From contig JAWDGP010001382.1 in assembly GCA_033675545.1 (NCBI GenBank), forward strand, positions 1,052,501 through 1,116,500: 64,000 nucleotides of DNA. The letters are read 5' to 3'. This DNA is from Elysia crispata. Its lineage: Eukaryota > Mollusca > Gastropoda > Plakobranchidae. The position numbers and the translations under genes are program-made. Shown here in pieces: positions 47,173-59,668 of the stretch (position 1 is its first letter; every line of letters starts with the position of its first letter). The notes under the pieces are model-generated. The model was not told where the DNA came from and did not search any database. It was given only the letters and a program-made list of their open reading frames with translations.

Positions 47173-50100
47173 CACTTACTTTGTTTGCAAGGATCTTTTC
47201 AAAATTTCCAAATACTATTTGCAAGTAGGTACAATTGTCTGATACTATAGTGGTAGTTATTGAACAGCCTAAAACTGGACTTCAGAGAGCTAAACTTCTG
47301 AAATTTTGAGAGTTGACATTCTTTTGTTGGACTCTACTAAATTAGACTTATTTGAGCATACCTCTATCCACAGAGGTCTGAGCTGACACTTGTTTATGTT
47401 GGATAATTGCATAAATCTGCTACACGGCTGCTTTGCTCTTAAGGTTATGAATTTCTATTTCATACTTTAAGAATAATTTTTTTTTATTAATACTAGCCTT
47501 TTCAACGATAACTTTATAAAATATTCTTGTGAACAAATTAAGAATAACAAGTTTTTGGTTTTTTTTCAAGTCTCAATATAGGAGATTTTGTCTTTTTATC
47601 AATGTTCTTTAATCTCCTTCCCAAAATTTTAAGGATGTGATGGAAAATTTTAATGAAAAAAGTATAAATTTATGAATTGTAGGGGTGATTTTTTTTTCTT
47701 TGCAATATATGCAATTTGTTGATGTTTTTATCAACTCCAGGATAAATGAAACTTTCAGGAACTACTCATACTTGTGCAGCTTGTAATAATTTTTGGTGAT
47801 GCTTCTTCTATTTTTAGATTAATGTGAAGACAAAAACTAAGATCAGAGCAAGTGAGAATTTGACATTTGTCCATGTCTGAAGAAATAATTACTCTTCAGA
47901 GCATCATTTTGCCTTGAATTCATTGTAGACAATGTGTCAACATACAAGGGTTGTGCTTCTTAATGTTGCTGTGTGTAATTTCACAAAAATAGTAAATTTG
48001 TACTTGCATTACTGCACTCTCAGTAAAACATACGTGAAGCTATTTTGATTTTAATCAATGTAATCACTAACTTTCTGGTAACTTATAATGGATATGAATA
48101 AGGCTGTTATTGTTATTATCACGGATTTTATTGCAACCCATGCTTGAAGCCAGGCTCTTGTGTTATGAGCATAATGAGAATAAAAATTGGCATTCTTGTA
48201 TCAAGCAATGAGAAAAAGTTGTACATGATTTGTAAATAAAAACGGGTATCGCCTTCACACTTATAAATAAGTCCTTTTTGTTCTAATTCCTGGAATAAAT
48301 ATTTACAAATGACTTTATGTGAGATACAGATGGAAACAGATAGAGAGATGAGGTGTTTGGGCTCAATTTTTAAAGGAAATTTTTGTTGATATTTGTTTGC
48401 TATACTAAAAGAAAATTTGTACTTTCAGCATGTTTTCTTTTCATTAAAGCAAACAGCACCAATGTAAACCTTAGCCCTTTAGCAGATTTATTTTCAATTT
48501 TAGGTCGTTCACATTTTCAGGCTCCCTGAAAAGTTAAAAATCTCATCCTGGGAATAAAAATGACTATAGTAAATAGAAACCAGTTACTTTGTGCAAGGCT
48601 AAAGTAGTAGCAGTAGTAACTTAATTTACAGTTTTGGCTCCAAACTTCACTTGGCAATACTTCCAGATTAACTGAAGTGTTATTAACTTAAGTGTTCCTT
48701 CTCTTCTTTTCATTTATACATGTTTCACAAAGCTCTTTGTTTGGGTCAAGGTGTCTGATCAATTTACATTACTCAGAAATTTCAAACTATTAATATGCTA
48801 CATATGGTGGAGCATATAATATTAATCATGCATCAGCTTTCAAATTGGTTTTAACAATACACATATGTACACTGACTCTCTTTGTCTTTGTTTCCATCAA
48901 TTTGCATTCTTTGAAAATAAGCTGAACTTTCTGCAACTTCCATGAACTTCACTAGTTCCCTACAACTTAAGATATAAGTTACAACTGTCTTTCTGAGTCT
49001 TCTTTTCCTTGATCCTCAATACCTTTTTTTCTCAGTCTGTCATTTTGTTTTGGCGATTTTTCGTTATCATTCAAACTCTTAGATGTTTAAAGGTTAATGC
49101 AAATTTCAGCTATCAAGTGGCTAACTTTTCTAATGGACTGATCTGACCTTTTTTATTAATAAAACAATAAAACAATACAGACTTTTGTCTTCCCAAGAAA
49201 TATCATGAGGAGAACCACTTAAAAGAAGCATGTTGTTGTAGCTCTAGTCTTGTAATCAAATATATCTCTCTCTCTCTCATTCTCTTTTGAGATACCCGCG
49301 CTTGTTAAAATGGTAGTTCATTATTACTAATACAAATATCAAGGTGAAGTGTGCAAAAAAAAACAAAACAACACAACAATATTGATATAAAAGCGATTAT
49401 TCATTTTCTATGATGAAACATTCATGGTTTTCTTCATAAAATAACAAAACCTAAGTAATGTTATTGCTAAAATTATTTTTCTACCTGAAAGAATGCAAAT
49501 CTCAAGAACAGAAGAAAATCTTCTTTCTGTTAACTTTCTGGGAAGAGACCAGGAAGGGGGTTTCCTTTAATAGAAATAAAATATAGAAATAAGGCTTATG
49601 TAATTCATATCTTTACACATCACGTATACACACATCAACTCTTACCACAGTCAAGGAAAATAAAAGCTAATTATTGCACAACATGGAGTTACCGTGTGAA
49701 GATAATGGGGAAAAGGGTAGGAATTTTAAAAAGAAAGTAAATTTTTTGCATTGACTATCTCCTTTCATGTTTTTTTAGCCCCTCTTCCCACCACGTTACC
49801 CAGTTTTTTAAAATTCATTCTTAATTAGTCAATTCTATTTCACAATGAAACCTTCATCATTATTAAAATAAAAAAAGCCAAATAAATTCAAAGATTAAAT
49901 CAAAACTGAAAACAATACATATTACATCAAAGAAATTTGCTTGATATTGTACATCTTCACAAACAAGCAAATAAAAAAGATATCCCAAATGGCGTGAAAT
50001 ATTTTATGACCAGGTTTAAGATCAGCAGGATAATGTGAGAAATTTTATTCCTTCATTCTCCCTCCCTCACCTTCCATATAAAAATATACAATTCTTAGCC

Positions 50101-50549
50101 CTTTATCTCTGTACTCAATCCTCCCTTCTTTAGCTCTATCATCTATCCGTCTCCCTCCACCCATGTCAGACATTATCTATTCTCCACCATCCATCTATCA
50201 TTCCTCTTCCTCTTTTCTGTCTTTCCCATCCTCATTTATTTTTGTCTTTATCCAGTACCTTTCTGCCATCTCTTTCTTCATTCACCATATTTTTTTACCC
50301 TCCATCCTTAGTCCATTATTGTGCATCCTCAAATTGTGTCCTCAGTCTTTTGCTGATCATATTTTCTTTTTGGTTGATGACACCATTCTTTGCTTCACAC
50401 CTCCTTCACACTGAGCTTTTTCAGTTGGATAAGCTGACCAGGCTCCGGCTGTTCCTGATATGCACCTGAGTTAGTTGGCTGTGGAGCTCCACAGAAATTG
50501 CCGACTTGTTTTCTACTTGCATCTCTGGATATTTGACAGGAGACCCCTA
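47173..50549. other. Convergent 3' region between EAPP and the GABBR2-like terminal exon
   Basis: AT-rich DNA holds the EAPP 3' UTR (to about 48.26 kb) and then no coding signal. 50.04-50.45 kb is CT-rich on the plus strand and may be the 3' UTR of the minus-strand gene; a minus-strand AATAAA lies at 50,240-50,235, about 310 bp past that gene's stop. Confidence 0.55.
48179..48299 (+). terminator. EAPP polyadenylation signals
   Basis: AATAAA hexamers lie at 48,179-48,184, 48,235-48,240 and 48,294-48,299, about 1.0-1.1 kb past the EAPP stop. A T-rich GTCCTTTTTGTTCT stretch (48,271) follows the second, favouring cleavage near 48,255. An intron-free 3' UTR of about 1 kb is implied. Confidence 0.6.
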
Positions 50550-50759
50550 TTAGTTGGGGTGGATAGTATTCACTACTGACAGGTCCCTGACGTGGTGGAT
50601 ACTATTGAAAACCCATTCTTCATCAGCAACAGAAGGTGTTGTTAGGTTGGTGCCCGGGACTGTCGAGAGATTAGTGCTTGTGGTGGTTGAGTTATGTGTA
50701 TGCAAGTTTTCTGCTTTCTCCCGTAGTTTGTGGTTTGGTTCTTTCGCTTGATCCTCCAT
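50550..50759 (-). CDS. Terminal coding exon of a GABBR2-like gene (left arm)
   Basis: A CTTTTTTCAG acceptor is followed by ATGGAGGATCAAG in phase 0, giving MEDQAKEPNHKLREKAEN, a Thr/Ser-rich stretch, ADEEWVFNS and VVNTIHPN, with stop TAA at 50,552-50,550. It continues the coiled-coil exon 51,391-51,248 without a phase break. I do not recognise the tail itself. The GABA-B receptor assignment comes from the related right-arm exons. In the right arm the acceptor is present at about 61,260 but the exon body is replaced by a LINE. Confidence 0.6.
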   Translation of the reverse strand: MEDQAKEPNHKLREKAENLHTHNSTTTSTNLSTVPGTNLTTPSVADEEWVFNSIHHVRDLSVVNTIHPN

Positions 50760-51247
50760 CTGAAAAAAGATTCACAAATGGACCGTTCTTGTGAGCAAAA
50801 AATGAGCAGGGAAAATTGAAATAGAGTTCGTTGTCTGATTTTCCCACAATACCTTTCAGTAGAAAATCAATCAAATGCTTAGAGTTTTGCAACAAATAAG
50901 GGTGGAAAAGAGAAATCTTACTGCATAGTTTTATCATTTCTTGAACCTCTATCAGGTACAAATTTCGATGCACATTCAGTTTCAGATTCTGTTGAGCCTC
51001 ATGAGGATTAAGACAGGATTGCTTGTATGAGATTTTACCTAATCCCTGCATAGAAACTTAAACCCTTACAAAGGCTGTCAAGTGAATTGCTTCCTTAGTT
51101 CTATGGTGTGAAAAAGTGAAACACAGATATCTCTGATTTGTAAATGGGCTCCTTGTTTTCCTGGCAATTTTACTTAGAGATGCATAAGAGAAGAGAAGTT
51201 CCATTTTTAATGAAGGATGTGTATCATAACTTGTGCCTGACACTGAC

Positions 51248-51391
51248 CTCAGCCATTTGGTTTTTGAGCTGTTCGTTCTCATTTAGATTCCTCTGCTGGT
51301 GTCTCTCCACTTCCTCCCGGTTGACTTGAGAAGCAGTCAGATTCTTTACCATCTGGCCATCCCTCCGTGAATACTGCAGGATTTCTTTAAT
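51248..51391 (-). CDS. Coiled-coil exon of a GABBR2-like gene, intact copy (left arm)
   Basis: The acceptor TGTCTAG and donor GAG|GTCAGT bound 144 nt (48 codons) encoding IKEILQYSRRDGQMVKNLTA, then SQVNREEVERHQQRNLNENE, then QLKNQMAE. Heptad-like spacing of hydrophobic residues suggests a coiled coil, and phase-0 ends join the next exon. GABA-B receptors carry a C-terminal coiled coil after TM7, used for R1/R2 pairing. The assignment rests on the right-arm copy, where the homologous exon follows GABA-B-like transmembrane exons on the same strand. Upstream exons of this copy were not found in the window; they may lie beyond 64 kb or be lost. Confidence 0.65.
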
Positions 51392-52100
51392 CTAGACAGA
51401 AGGAAGGAATTTTTTATTGTGAAAATGTTAGAAAAGATAAATATCAGTTTAAAATTCTATGGAAAATAATAAACTTGTTTAGCATCTTATAGATATAAAC
51501 ACCATTCGCCGTTTAAAACACTGGCTTTTTCTGAAACACGGTTAGAAGGTGGACGCCCCACATGGAGTGCAGACTATATTTGATGAAACCTTACAAATAT
51601 TTGCTATAGTTCAAACACTTTCAAAGAGCCCCAATGTTGAAAAAAAATGGACCAAAATTTATGAAGTCACATGGCCACAGTGAGATGAGTTTCACACTTA
51701 GATTCCTCCAGAATGAGGTTTTCATGCTTGCTGGTTGAGAAATGCCTAGGATTGATTGCAGAGGCGTTATTTTTAACGCACTGGAGCCTGAGCTCTTTCC
51801 GTATCAACATTCAGAAAAATCTGAAGTTTTTTTAGGCTTTTTCAAAAAACCAAAGAAGACACTTCATCAAAATATATTGTCAACGTTTTTACACATACTA
51901 CAGACCTAAATCGGTATAAAAAGATCCAAGAACTAGAAATCCATTACCTATTATATATTTTTATGATTATTTAAAATCGTGCTGTAATTCGATGTTCGCC
52001 ATTACTTTTTTATGCCAAGTTTAAAAAACCAAAAAGGCAAATTTTTCCAAGAATAATCATCTTGTGCGCTTTGTTTGTTATTTTTTGCTATTATTACAAG

Positions 52101-52605
52101 ATCCAGGCAGCAATAAGAATGATGAAATTAAGCAAAGCAACACTGGAACTTTAAGCAGCACTTGAAGATTATGTAGTTGATAAAAATCACAATTTTACTC
52201 AACAAAATCTATGACACAGATCAGATTTCACCAGACATCTCCAAATCTATAATTGCAGCTCTGCCAAAGAAACCAGAGACAACAGAGCTTGATTGCATGA
52301 AATGATCAAATTTATGAGTTATATAACCAAAACACTTTTAAGAGTCACCATGATGTGAGTCAGAAATATAATCAAACCAGAAATAGCAGAGGATCCTCGT
52401 GGAGGGAAAAGGTACAACAAATGCACTCCACGCCCTTCGAACTATGATTGAACCAGCTCTGGAAGTACAAAAAGAGGTACATCTATGCTTCATTAAACAC
52501 ACCTACGCGTTTGACAGAGTACGGCATGATGAGATAATCACACAACTAACACAGTTGAAGATGAAGAAAATATATAAGGAGGAGAGAGCGATAGAGAGAG
52601 AGAGT

Positions 52606-52685
<80 letters not shown>

Positions 52686-52688
52686 GGC

Positions 52689-52723
<35 letters not shown>

Positions 52724-53157
52724 GAGTGAAAAAGGAAGAGCTCAAAGAAAATAAAGAAATAGCGACACACAGTTAGAGACAAAGAGTGAGGAATATACTT
52801 ACTCAGAGGCAGACATAGAGGTAACAAAAATGTATTAAAAAAAGAGAGATCAGATGCAAAACAAAGAGGAACAATCGGAAAAAGAAGAAAGAAATAGCAA
52901 CACAACAATTAGAACTGCTATCTCACGGGCAAAACCTTTTTTGGCCATGTGATGAGAAGAGAGAAACTAGAACATCTTGTGACAACCCGGAATGATTGTA
53001 GGAAAACAGCGTCAAAGGATGTTGGATGGACTAAGATAGTGGCTCAAAGTAGGACAAGTGATAAAAGTACTGAACGCGACGAGGGATAGAGATGCGTGGA
53101 AGGTCATCATCGCCTGCGCTAAAGAGCATGGCACCTGATTGATTGATTGATGAGTTC
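52101..53157 (+). mobile_element. Non-LTR retrotransposon (LINE) fragment, left arm
   Basis: A decayed reverse-transcriptase segment includes SPDISKSIIAALPKKPE, then stops, then VEGKGTTNALHALRTMIEPA and CFIKHTYAFDRVRHDEIITQ, with the DRVRH region typical of RT motif A. It is cut by a (GA)n/(GACA)n tract (52,585-52,724). It resumes at GHVMRREKLEHLVTT near 52,945 and ends in a (TGAT)n tail near 53,145, marking the element's 3' end. The block between motif A and the 3' part, including YADD, is absent. It looks like a widespread invertebrate LINE; I do not assign the clade. Confidence 0.8.
52585..52724. repeat. (GA)n(GACA)n tract inside left-arm LINE
   Basis: GA units are followed by about 20 GACA units; its mirror is the (TGTC)n(CT)n tract at 57,316-57,443 in the right arm, so it predates the duplication. 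Confidence 0.96.
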
Positions 53158-53545
53158 AAAAGAGAATTTTCCCTTCTATTGAACTAGATTCGGAGACAGG
53201 CATCAATCTTGCCATTTAACTAAATTTTCCCTTCTCTTCATCTTTTATCATGTTTATAATAGTATGTGATCTAGAGGTTGATGGCACCTTTCAGTTTAAC
53301 TATAATAACTCAAAAAGCCATCGCTCACATTTGGAAATACTTTGCACGAAACGAAAAAAAAAATTGAAATAAGCAAGTATCCTAAGTCATACCAGTAAGG
53401 TATAAGATCTATATACTATACATAGACACAAAAATATTTTCATAAAATATCATAAAAAAGAGAAATTGTTGAAATAGATGTGAAGGCAGACAACATTTTC
53501 ATATGCCAGCACTGAGTATACAATCCCAAAATCTCTGAAAAAAAA

Positions 53546-54619
53546 CCACATCATGGTTTGTATAGCCATTACACCTTGGCTTGAAAAATTATTGCCATTT
53601 GTAGAAAATGTTAGGTATTGGCTGGCTGAAGTATGACAAATATTTTGTGGGCAGATAATGCTAAAGTAAGGTTTCTATCAATAAAAATAATTGAATTTCA
53701 ATCATAGAGAAAGCCTTTTCTTTGGTGGCACTATCGGAGAGATTTAAAAGAATTCATGAATATTTCATGATCATGCTAAAAGATAGGAAGAGGAAGAAGA
53801 TATTGATGATGTTGATGTTGAAGATGACAGTGCAAGACTGATTATCATAAGAGTGGCGACACTATCTTGAATTCTCTTACATTAAAAATTAATATAGATG
53901 TAATTTTTGACAAGCGACACGTTTTCTTCGATGAAAACATAAATACGTTGTCCTCTTCATACATACTTGGAAGCTGCATTTGGGAAGGCAAAGGCTATAA
54001 CCCGGACAGCATCACAGGCCACAGGGGCCTCAGGGTACCCTGGGATATGCTGAGACTTGTGTCAGGCGTGTTGAGCATCCTATCCAGGGGCTGAGTGACC
54101 TGCAGGGTGGTCTGAAGGAGAAAAGTATGGGTGGAACAGGAAGGGTTTACATAGATAGACAGAGAGGAGGAGGAAGGAAATGTTCTGATAATTGGCTGAA
54201 TATCTTTTTTTTTAATTGGATTATCTGAAAGATCTTATAACTCACAGCTCTGACGGTAATTTATGAATAGCTTTTTTATGAGAAAAAAACATGCAACAAT
54301 AATATGACACATAACAGTAAATAGCCTCTTTCTACCATTTTTCAAATGAGATGGATAAACTCCTTCCCCATCGTCTTTGCTACGCAAAAAAAAAAAAAAA
54401 TAATTATCTTAATGCAGTATAATTTCAATGCTTTTCTTCAACTTTCAGCCTAGCATGCGTGCTTCTGCCATTTATTGCTCTAAGAATTCTACAAAATTGA
54501 TGCAAATATGCAAAATGTGGCTTTCACAGCTAAAGGAGACCACATTGCATGGACTCAGATGGAACAATTAACCAGTAAGCCCAGTTTTACTGGGAGGGGG
54601 GGGGAGGGGGGGATTATTT
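53546..54619. other. Spacer between the inverted arms
   Basis: About 1.1 kb not shared between arms. It includes a GC-richer stretch at 53,960-54,115. On the minus strand this has an acceptor-like CTTCAG and the frame TTLQVTQPLDRMLNTPDTSL, which could be a gene exon but lacks a compatible donor. A run of G with single A interruptions lies at about 54,594-54,611. Confidence 0.55.
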
Positions 54620-55030
54620 TGGTATTTGTATACTCAGTACTAGCATGTGAAAATGTTGTCTGCCTTTAAATTTTTTTTAAACAATCTCTCTTTTTTATAT
54701 AATATTTTATGAAAATATTTACGTGATAATGTATAGTATGTAGATCTTGTACCTTACTGGTATGTCTTGATATATTTGCATATTTCAATTTTTTAGACCT
54801 TGCATGATCTTTGACTCTAGTTTTAAATAGATGATTGACTGTACTAATACAATCTGTTTATGTTATCAGTTTAGAAAAACTCCCTAGTCTACTGCACTTT
54901 TAAACTCATATAATCCGTGCTGTGCTGATCCCAACACCTTCTAATGGACAGGCTCTATCAATATAATCTATGTTCATTATTCAAGACTCTATTTTCAACT
55001 CTCATCTGTGATTGGTTCACTGCTTCCAAG

Positions 55031-55156
55031 GGTTGTGTTTGGCCACAAGGGTATCCTGCTCATCTTTGGCATCTTCCTGGCCTAAGAGCCCAGAGTGTGA
55101 GGCTTAAACAAGTCAATGACTCCAAATTTTTTGGCATGAGCATCTATAATGTTGTG
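55031..55156 (+). pseudogene. GABBR2-like transmembrane pseudo-exon 1
   Basis: One frame reads VVFGHKGILLIFGIFLA and then a stop (TAA where family members have Tyr). After a 1-nt loss it continues as SVRLKQVNDSKFFGMSIYNV, ending at a GTGAGG donor. This matches the 'KG.LL.FG.FLAYETRSVKLK.INDSRFVGM.IYNVAV' region of GABA-B receptor 2. I see the match by eye; the exact exon start is uncertain. Confidence 0.7.
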
Positions 55157-56137
55157 GTGAGGAACCAAAAGCAATTTCTATCCTTTTGATTTTTTATATA
55201 TATTTAAGATAACTTAGAAATTAAAGGGCTTTCTTGGAATCCACAAGAATTTTGACTGTTGAGAAAATATAGAAGCTAGCAGTCTTAGTCACAGACAGCT
55301 GCAGTTGTGTAAAGTATCACAAGCTAACTAAGTTGATACTTTTTAAAATAGATTTTCATTGAGGAATATTGTTTAAAAACTCACATTTACTCTTATTAAT
55401 TATTTAAAACATTGTTTAAGAAGAGTCATTTAGTTCCAACAACGGAGGGGACAAATGCTCAGTCTTTTTTTTTTTTTTTTTGTAGATTTCTTTTACTTAA
55501 ATCATACGACGGCATCAAATTCAGACCAGATTGCCAGTTTGCGTGGAATCAATTTCAAATTTTTACAGCACAACCATTTTTTTTTAAGTATTGGCTTTTT
55601 TTTTTATCAAATTTTCCTTGATATGCTCTTCCCGCATTATGCAAGATACATTGGGCTGTCTTGTAAATGAGATTAAAAAAATGTCTAGTTTACCTTTTCA
55701 TTCCGACATCACAATGTATACTTTTTATGTTTAAGATATGCTTCATTATATATTTCTAAACCTGGCACAATATACAAATATTTCAAGCAAAACACCACAG
55801 GTATCAAGATTCCAAATCTTTTCTTAGAGGAACATTTTATTTGAAGAATTATTCAAAGACAGGAAGAAAGAAAAAAACTAGAAGAATTTATAAAAGCCTT
55901 ATTGAATTTCAATAAGTATTTTGAACTAGATATTTTATTTTAAGCATCTCAAGAGAGTTGTTTTATTGAATAACTTGGCTTTTTATTTCTTTAAAACTTA
56001 CGAATTTTGTCATAAACCATATTTTATGAATTTATCTTACAAAACCAAGTCACATTTTAGCATTTTAGCTTTTTTTGTACTATTGAACTGGCTTTGAGTA
56101 GCCTGCATTTCAAAGTACGTGTTACTTAAATAATGTA

Positions 56138-56167
56138 TTTTTTTTTTTGGGGGGGGGGGGGGGGGGG
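56138..56167. repeat. T11-G19 homopolymer block
   Basis: A run of about 11 T is joined to about 19 G, between the two GABA-B receptor-like pseudo-exons. A T11-G11 block of the same kind lies at 23,858-23,879. Confidence 0.95.
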
Positions 56168-56261
56168 TTGTAGGCTCAAGTATTTTGTAAAGAAGTATTT
56201 CAATTAAGTGTTTCTGAACATTAAAGTAAATATGATTTTTTTCATGTTTGAAACAATACAG

Positions 56262-56395
56262 AGACCGTGTGTTATTACTGCCCCAATCTCCCTCTTCTGT
56301 GGCAGTCAGGAAAACATTTTGACTTCGTCTCTCTGACCATTGTGTTGTGCAGCATCCTGTTCAAGGGGCTCATGGGCCTCATCATTGTCCCAGAG
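56262..56395 (+). pseudogene. GABBR2-like transmembrane pseudo-exon 2
   Basis: After a CAATACAG acceptor one frame reads CVITAPISLFCGSQENI. After a ~2-nt insertion another frame reads DFVSLTIVLCSILFKGLMGL, then IIVPE, up to a donor-like GAG|GTTTTG. The pattern equals the TM6-TM7 exon of GABA-B receptor 2 ('LITAPV...FAFV.L...FVPK'). Confidence 0.7.
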
Positions 56396-57184
56396 GTTTT
56401 GTTATGGCGGTTTACTTTATAATTGCTATAAGAACAGCAGTGATCAGTTGATTTTTACGCTCTGAAAAAAGTCTCACACAACTGTCCAAGCAGTTGTTTT
56501 TTTTTACTGCTGAGCAGGATCACACATCCCCGGAGAGGACATGGACCAAAGGTTTTTTGAACTATAACTATGCTCGCAGCTGCTGTGGGAAGAGTCTCTT
56601 AGAGCCAAATGTGCAGTCACCATTTGTTTCGTTTCGTGCAAAGTATTTCCAAATGTGAGCGATGACTTTTTGAGTTATTATAGTTAAACTGAAAGGTGCC
56701 ATCAACCTCTACATCACATTCCATTACAACCATGATGAAAGATGAAGAGAAAGGAAAATTTAGTAAAATGGCAAGATTGATGCATGTATCCAAATCTAGC
56801 TCAATAGAAGGGAAAATTCTCTTTTGAACTCATCAATCAATCAATCAGGTGCCATGCTCTTTAGCGCAGGCGATGATGACCTTCCACGCATCTCTCTGCC
56901 TCGTCGCGCTCAGTACTTTTATCACTTGTCCTACTTTGAGCCACTATCTTAGTCCATCCAACATCCTTTGACGCTGTTTTCCTACAATCATTCCGGGTTG
57001 TCACAAGATGTTCTAGTTTCTCTCTTCTCATCACATGGCCAAAAAAGGTTTTGTCTGAGAGATAGTGGCTCTAATTGTTGTGTTGTAATTCTTTCTTCTT
57101 TTTCCGATAGTTCCTCTTTTTCACTCTGCCACTCTCTCTGTCTCTTTCCTCCTTTTATATGTTTAGCGTCTGATCTCTCTTTTT

Positions 57185-58310
<1,126 letters not shown>

Positions 58311-58828
58311 TAGTCTGCGATATTCATGGAATCACATTTTGTTGCCTCGTTTCTTTTGAAACTTTTGAAATTGTCCAGGCCTCGCATCCATACATCAGAA
58401 TGGGTTCAATACAGCACTCCAAGGCTCTTCTACTCTTGTGAATCGAGATGTGGTTATTTGTCAGTATTGATTTCATTCTCTAGAAACTTTTTTGCTAGTG
58501 ATATTCTTGATCTAGTTTTCAATGTAAGTTACGTCCATCACTTGATATGAAAGTACCCAAATCTTTGAATTGATCCCTTTTGCTTGAGTTTATTCCCTAT
58601 AATAAAGATAGTGATCTGTGGACACTCAATGCTTTTATTGACCACCATCACTTCTATCTTTTTCCTAATCATTTCCAACTCTCTCTTTCTGTTTTCTTCT
58701 TCGAGGATGTCTAAAAATTGTCGCAAGTTTTCTTTATTTTCTGGAATTAATACATTGTCATCTGCGTATCTCAGGTGGTGTACGTTGTACCCTCCGTCTT
58801 TTACTCTTGGATATCCTTCTAAAAAAAA

Positions 58829-59668
58829 AAACTTGGCATCAAAAAGTAATGGCGAACATCGAATTACAGCAATGCTTTGGTTTTTTTAACCATAAGCTGA
58901 TTTCCCCATCAACTTGTATTGCTGCTGCCTGGATCTACATGTTTTATACCGATTTAGGTCTGTAGTATGTGTAAAAATGTTGACAATATATTTTGAGGAA
59001 GTGTCTTCTTTGGTTCTTTGAACCAGAGCTGGTCTTCTTTGGTTCTTTGAACCAGAGCTGGTCTTCTTTGGTTCTTTGAACCAGAGCTGGTTCAATCATA
59101 GTTCGAAGGGTGTGGATTGCATTTGTTGTACTTTTTCCCTCCATACTGATCCTCTGTTATTTCTGGTTTGATTTTGTTTCTGACTCACATCATGGTGATT
59201 CTTAAAAGTATTTTGGTTATGTGACTCATAAATCTCTGTTTTTTTTTGGCAGTGCTGTAATTATAGATTTGGAGATGTCTGGTGGAATCTGATCTGTGTC
59301 ATAGATTTTGTTGAGTAAAGTTGTGATTTTTCTCAATTCCATAATCTTCAAGTTCTGCTAAAAGTTCCAGTGTTGCGTTGCTTAATTTCATCTTTCTTAT
59401 TGCTGCCTGGATCTAGCAAAAAATAACAAACAAAATACAAAGATGATTATTCTTGGAAAAAATTTGGCTTTTTTTGTTTTTTAAACTTGCCATTAAAAAA
59501 TAATGGCGAACATCGAATTACAGCACGATTTTAGATAATCATAAAAAATATATAATAGGTAATGGATTTCTGGTTCTTGGATCTTTTTATACCGATTTAG
59601 GTCTGTAGTATGTGTAAAAATGTTGACAATATATTTTGAGGAAGTGTCTTCTTTGGTTTTTTGAAAAA
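58829..59668. repeat. Direct repeats (~190 bp) flanking a LINE piece in the right arm
   Basis: The segments 58,829-59,029 and 59,485-59,668 share, in the same order and orientation, TAATGGCGAACATCGAATTA and TTATACCGATTTAGGTCTGT plus the following ~50 bp. The middle of the first copy has diverged. The left arm carries one copy (about 51,855-52,020, inverted), so the second arose within the right arm or was lost from the left. Confidence 0.85.
59008..59092. repeat. 29-bp tandem triplication in right-arm LINE
   Basis: The phrase TCTTCTTTGGTTCTTTGAAC with CCAGAGCTGG occurs three times in a row with a ~29-bp period. The left arm has no such triplication at the matching site. Confidence 0.92.

Larger units (their letters stand above)
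50758..53545 (-). repeat. Large inverted duplication, left arm
   Basis: It matches the reverse complement of 54,620-61,270 in collinear blocks: 50,758-51,430 with 60,600-61,270; 51,480-51,960 with 59,530-60,040; 52,080-52,470 with 59,080-59,420; 52,600-53,160 with 56,840-57,430; 53,260-53,350 with 56,630-56,740; 53,390-53,545 with 54,620-54,775. Identity is about 95% in the shared 144-bp exon and lower in the introns. Compared with the right arm it lacks about 1.9 kb holding the transmembrane exons and about 1.5 kb of the LINE. Confidence 0.93.

Noticed and set aside
50163..50469. Ser/Phe-rich frames on the plus strand
   Set aside because: CT-rich sequence, probably 3' UTR of the minus-strand gene; no domain and overlapping frames.
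52399..52611. 70-codon frame with RT-like sequence as a gene
   Set aside because: It is a fragment of a decayed LINE that runs into a GA microsatellite, not a host gene.
53960..54115. Candidate minus-strand exon (TTLQVTQPLDRMLNTPDTSL)
   Set aside because: It has an acceptor-like CTTCAG, but no donor compatible with the phase-0 coiled-coil exon, and no family match that I recognise. Noted under the spacer only.
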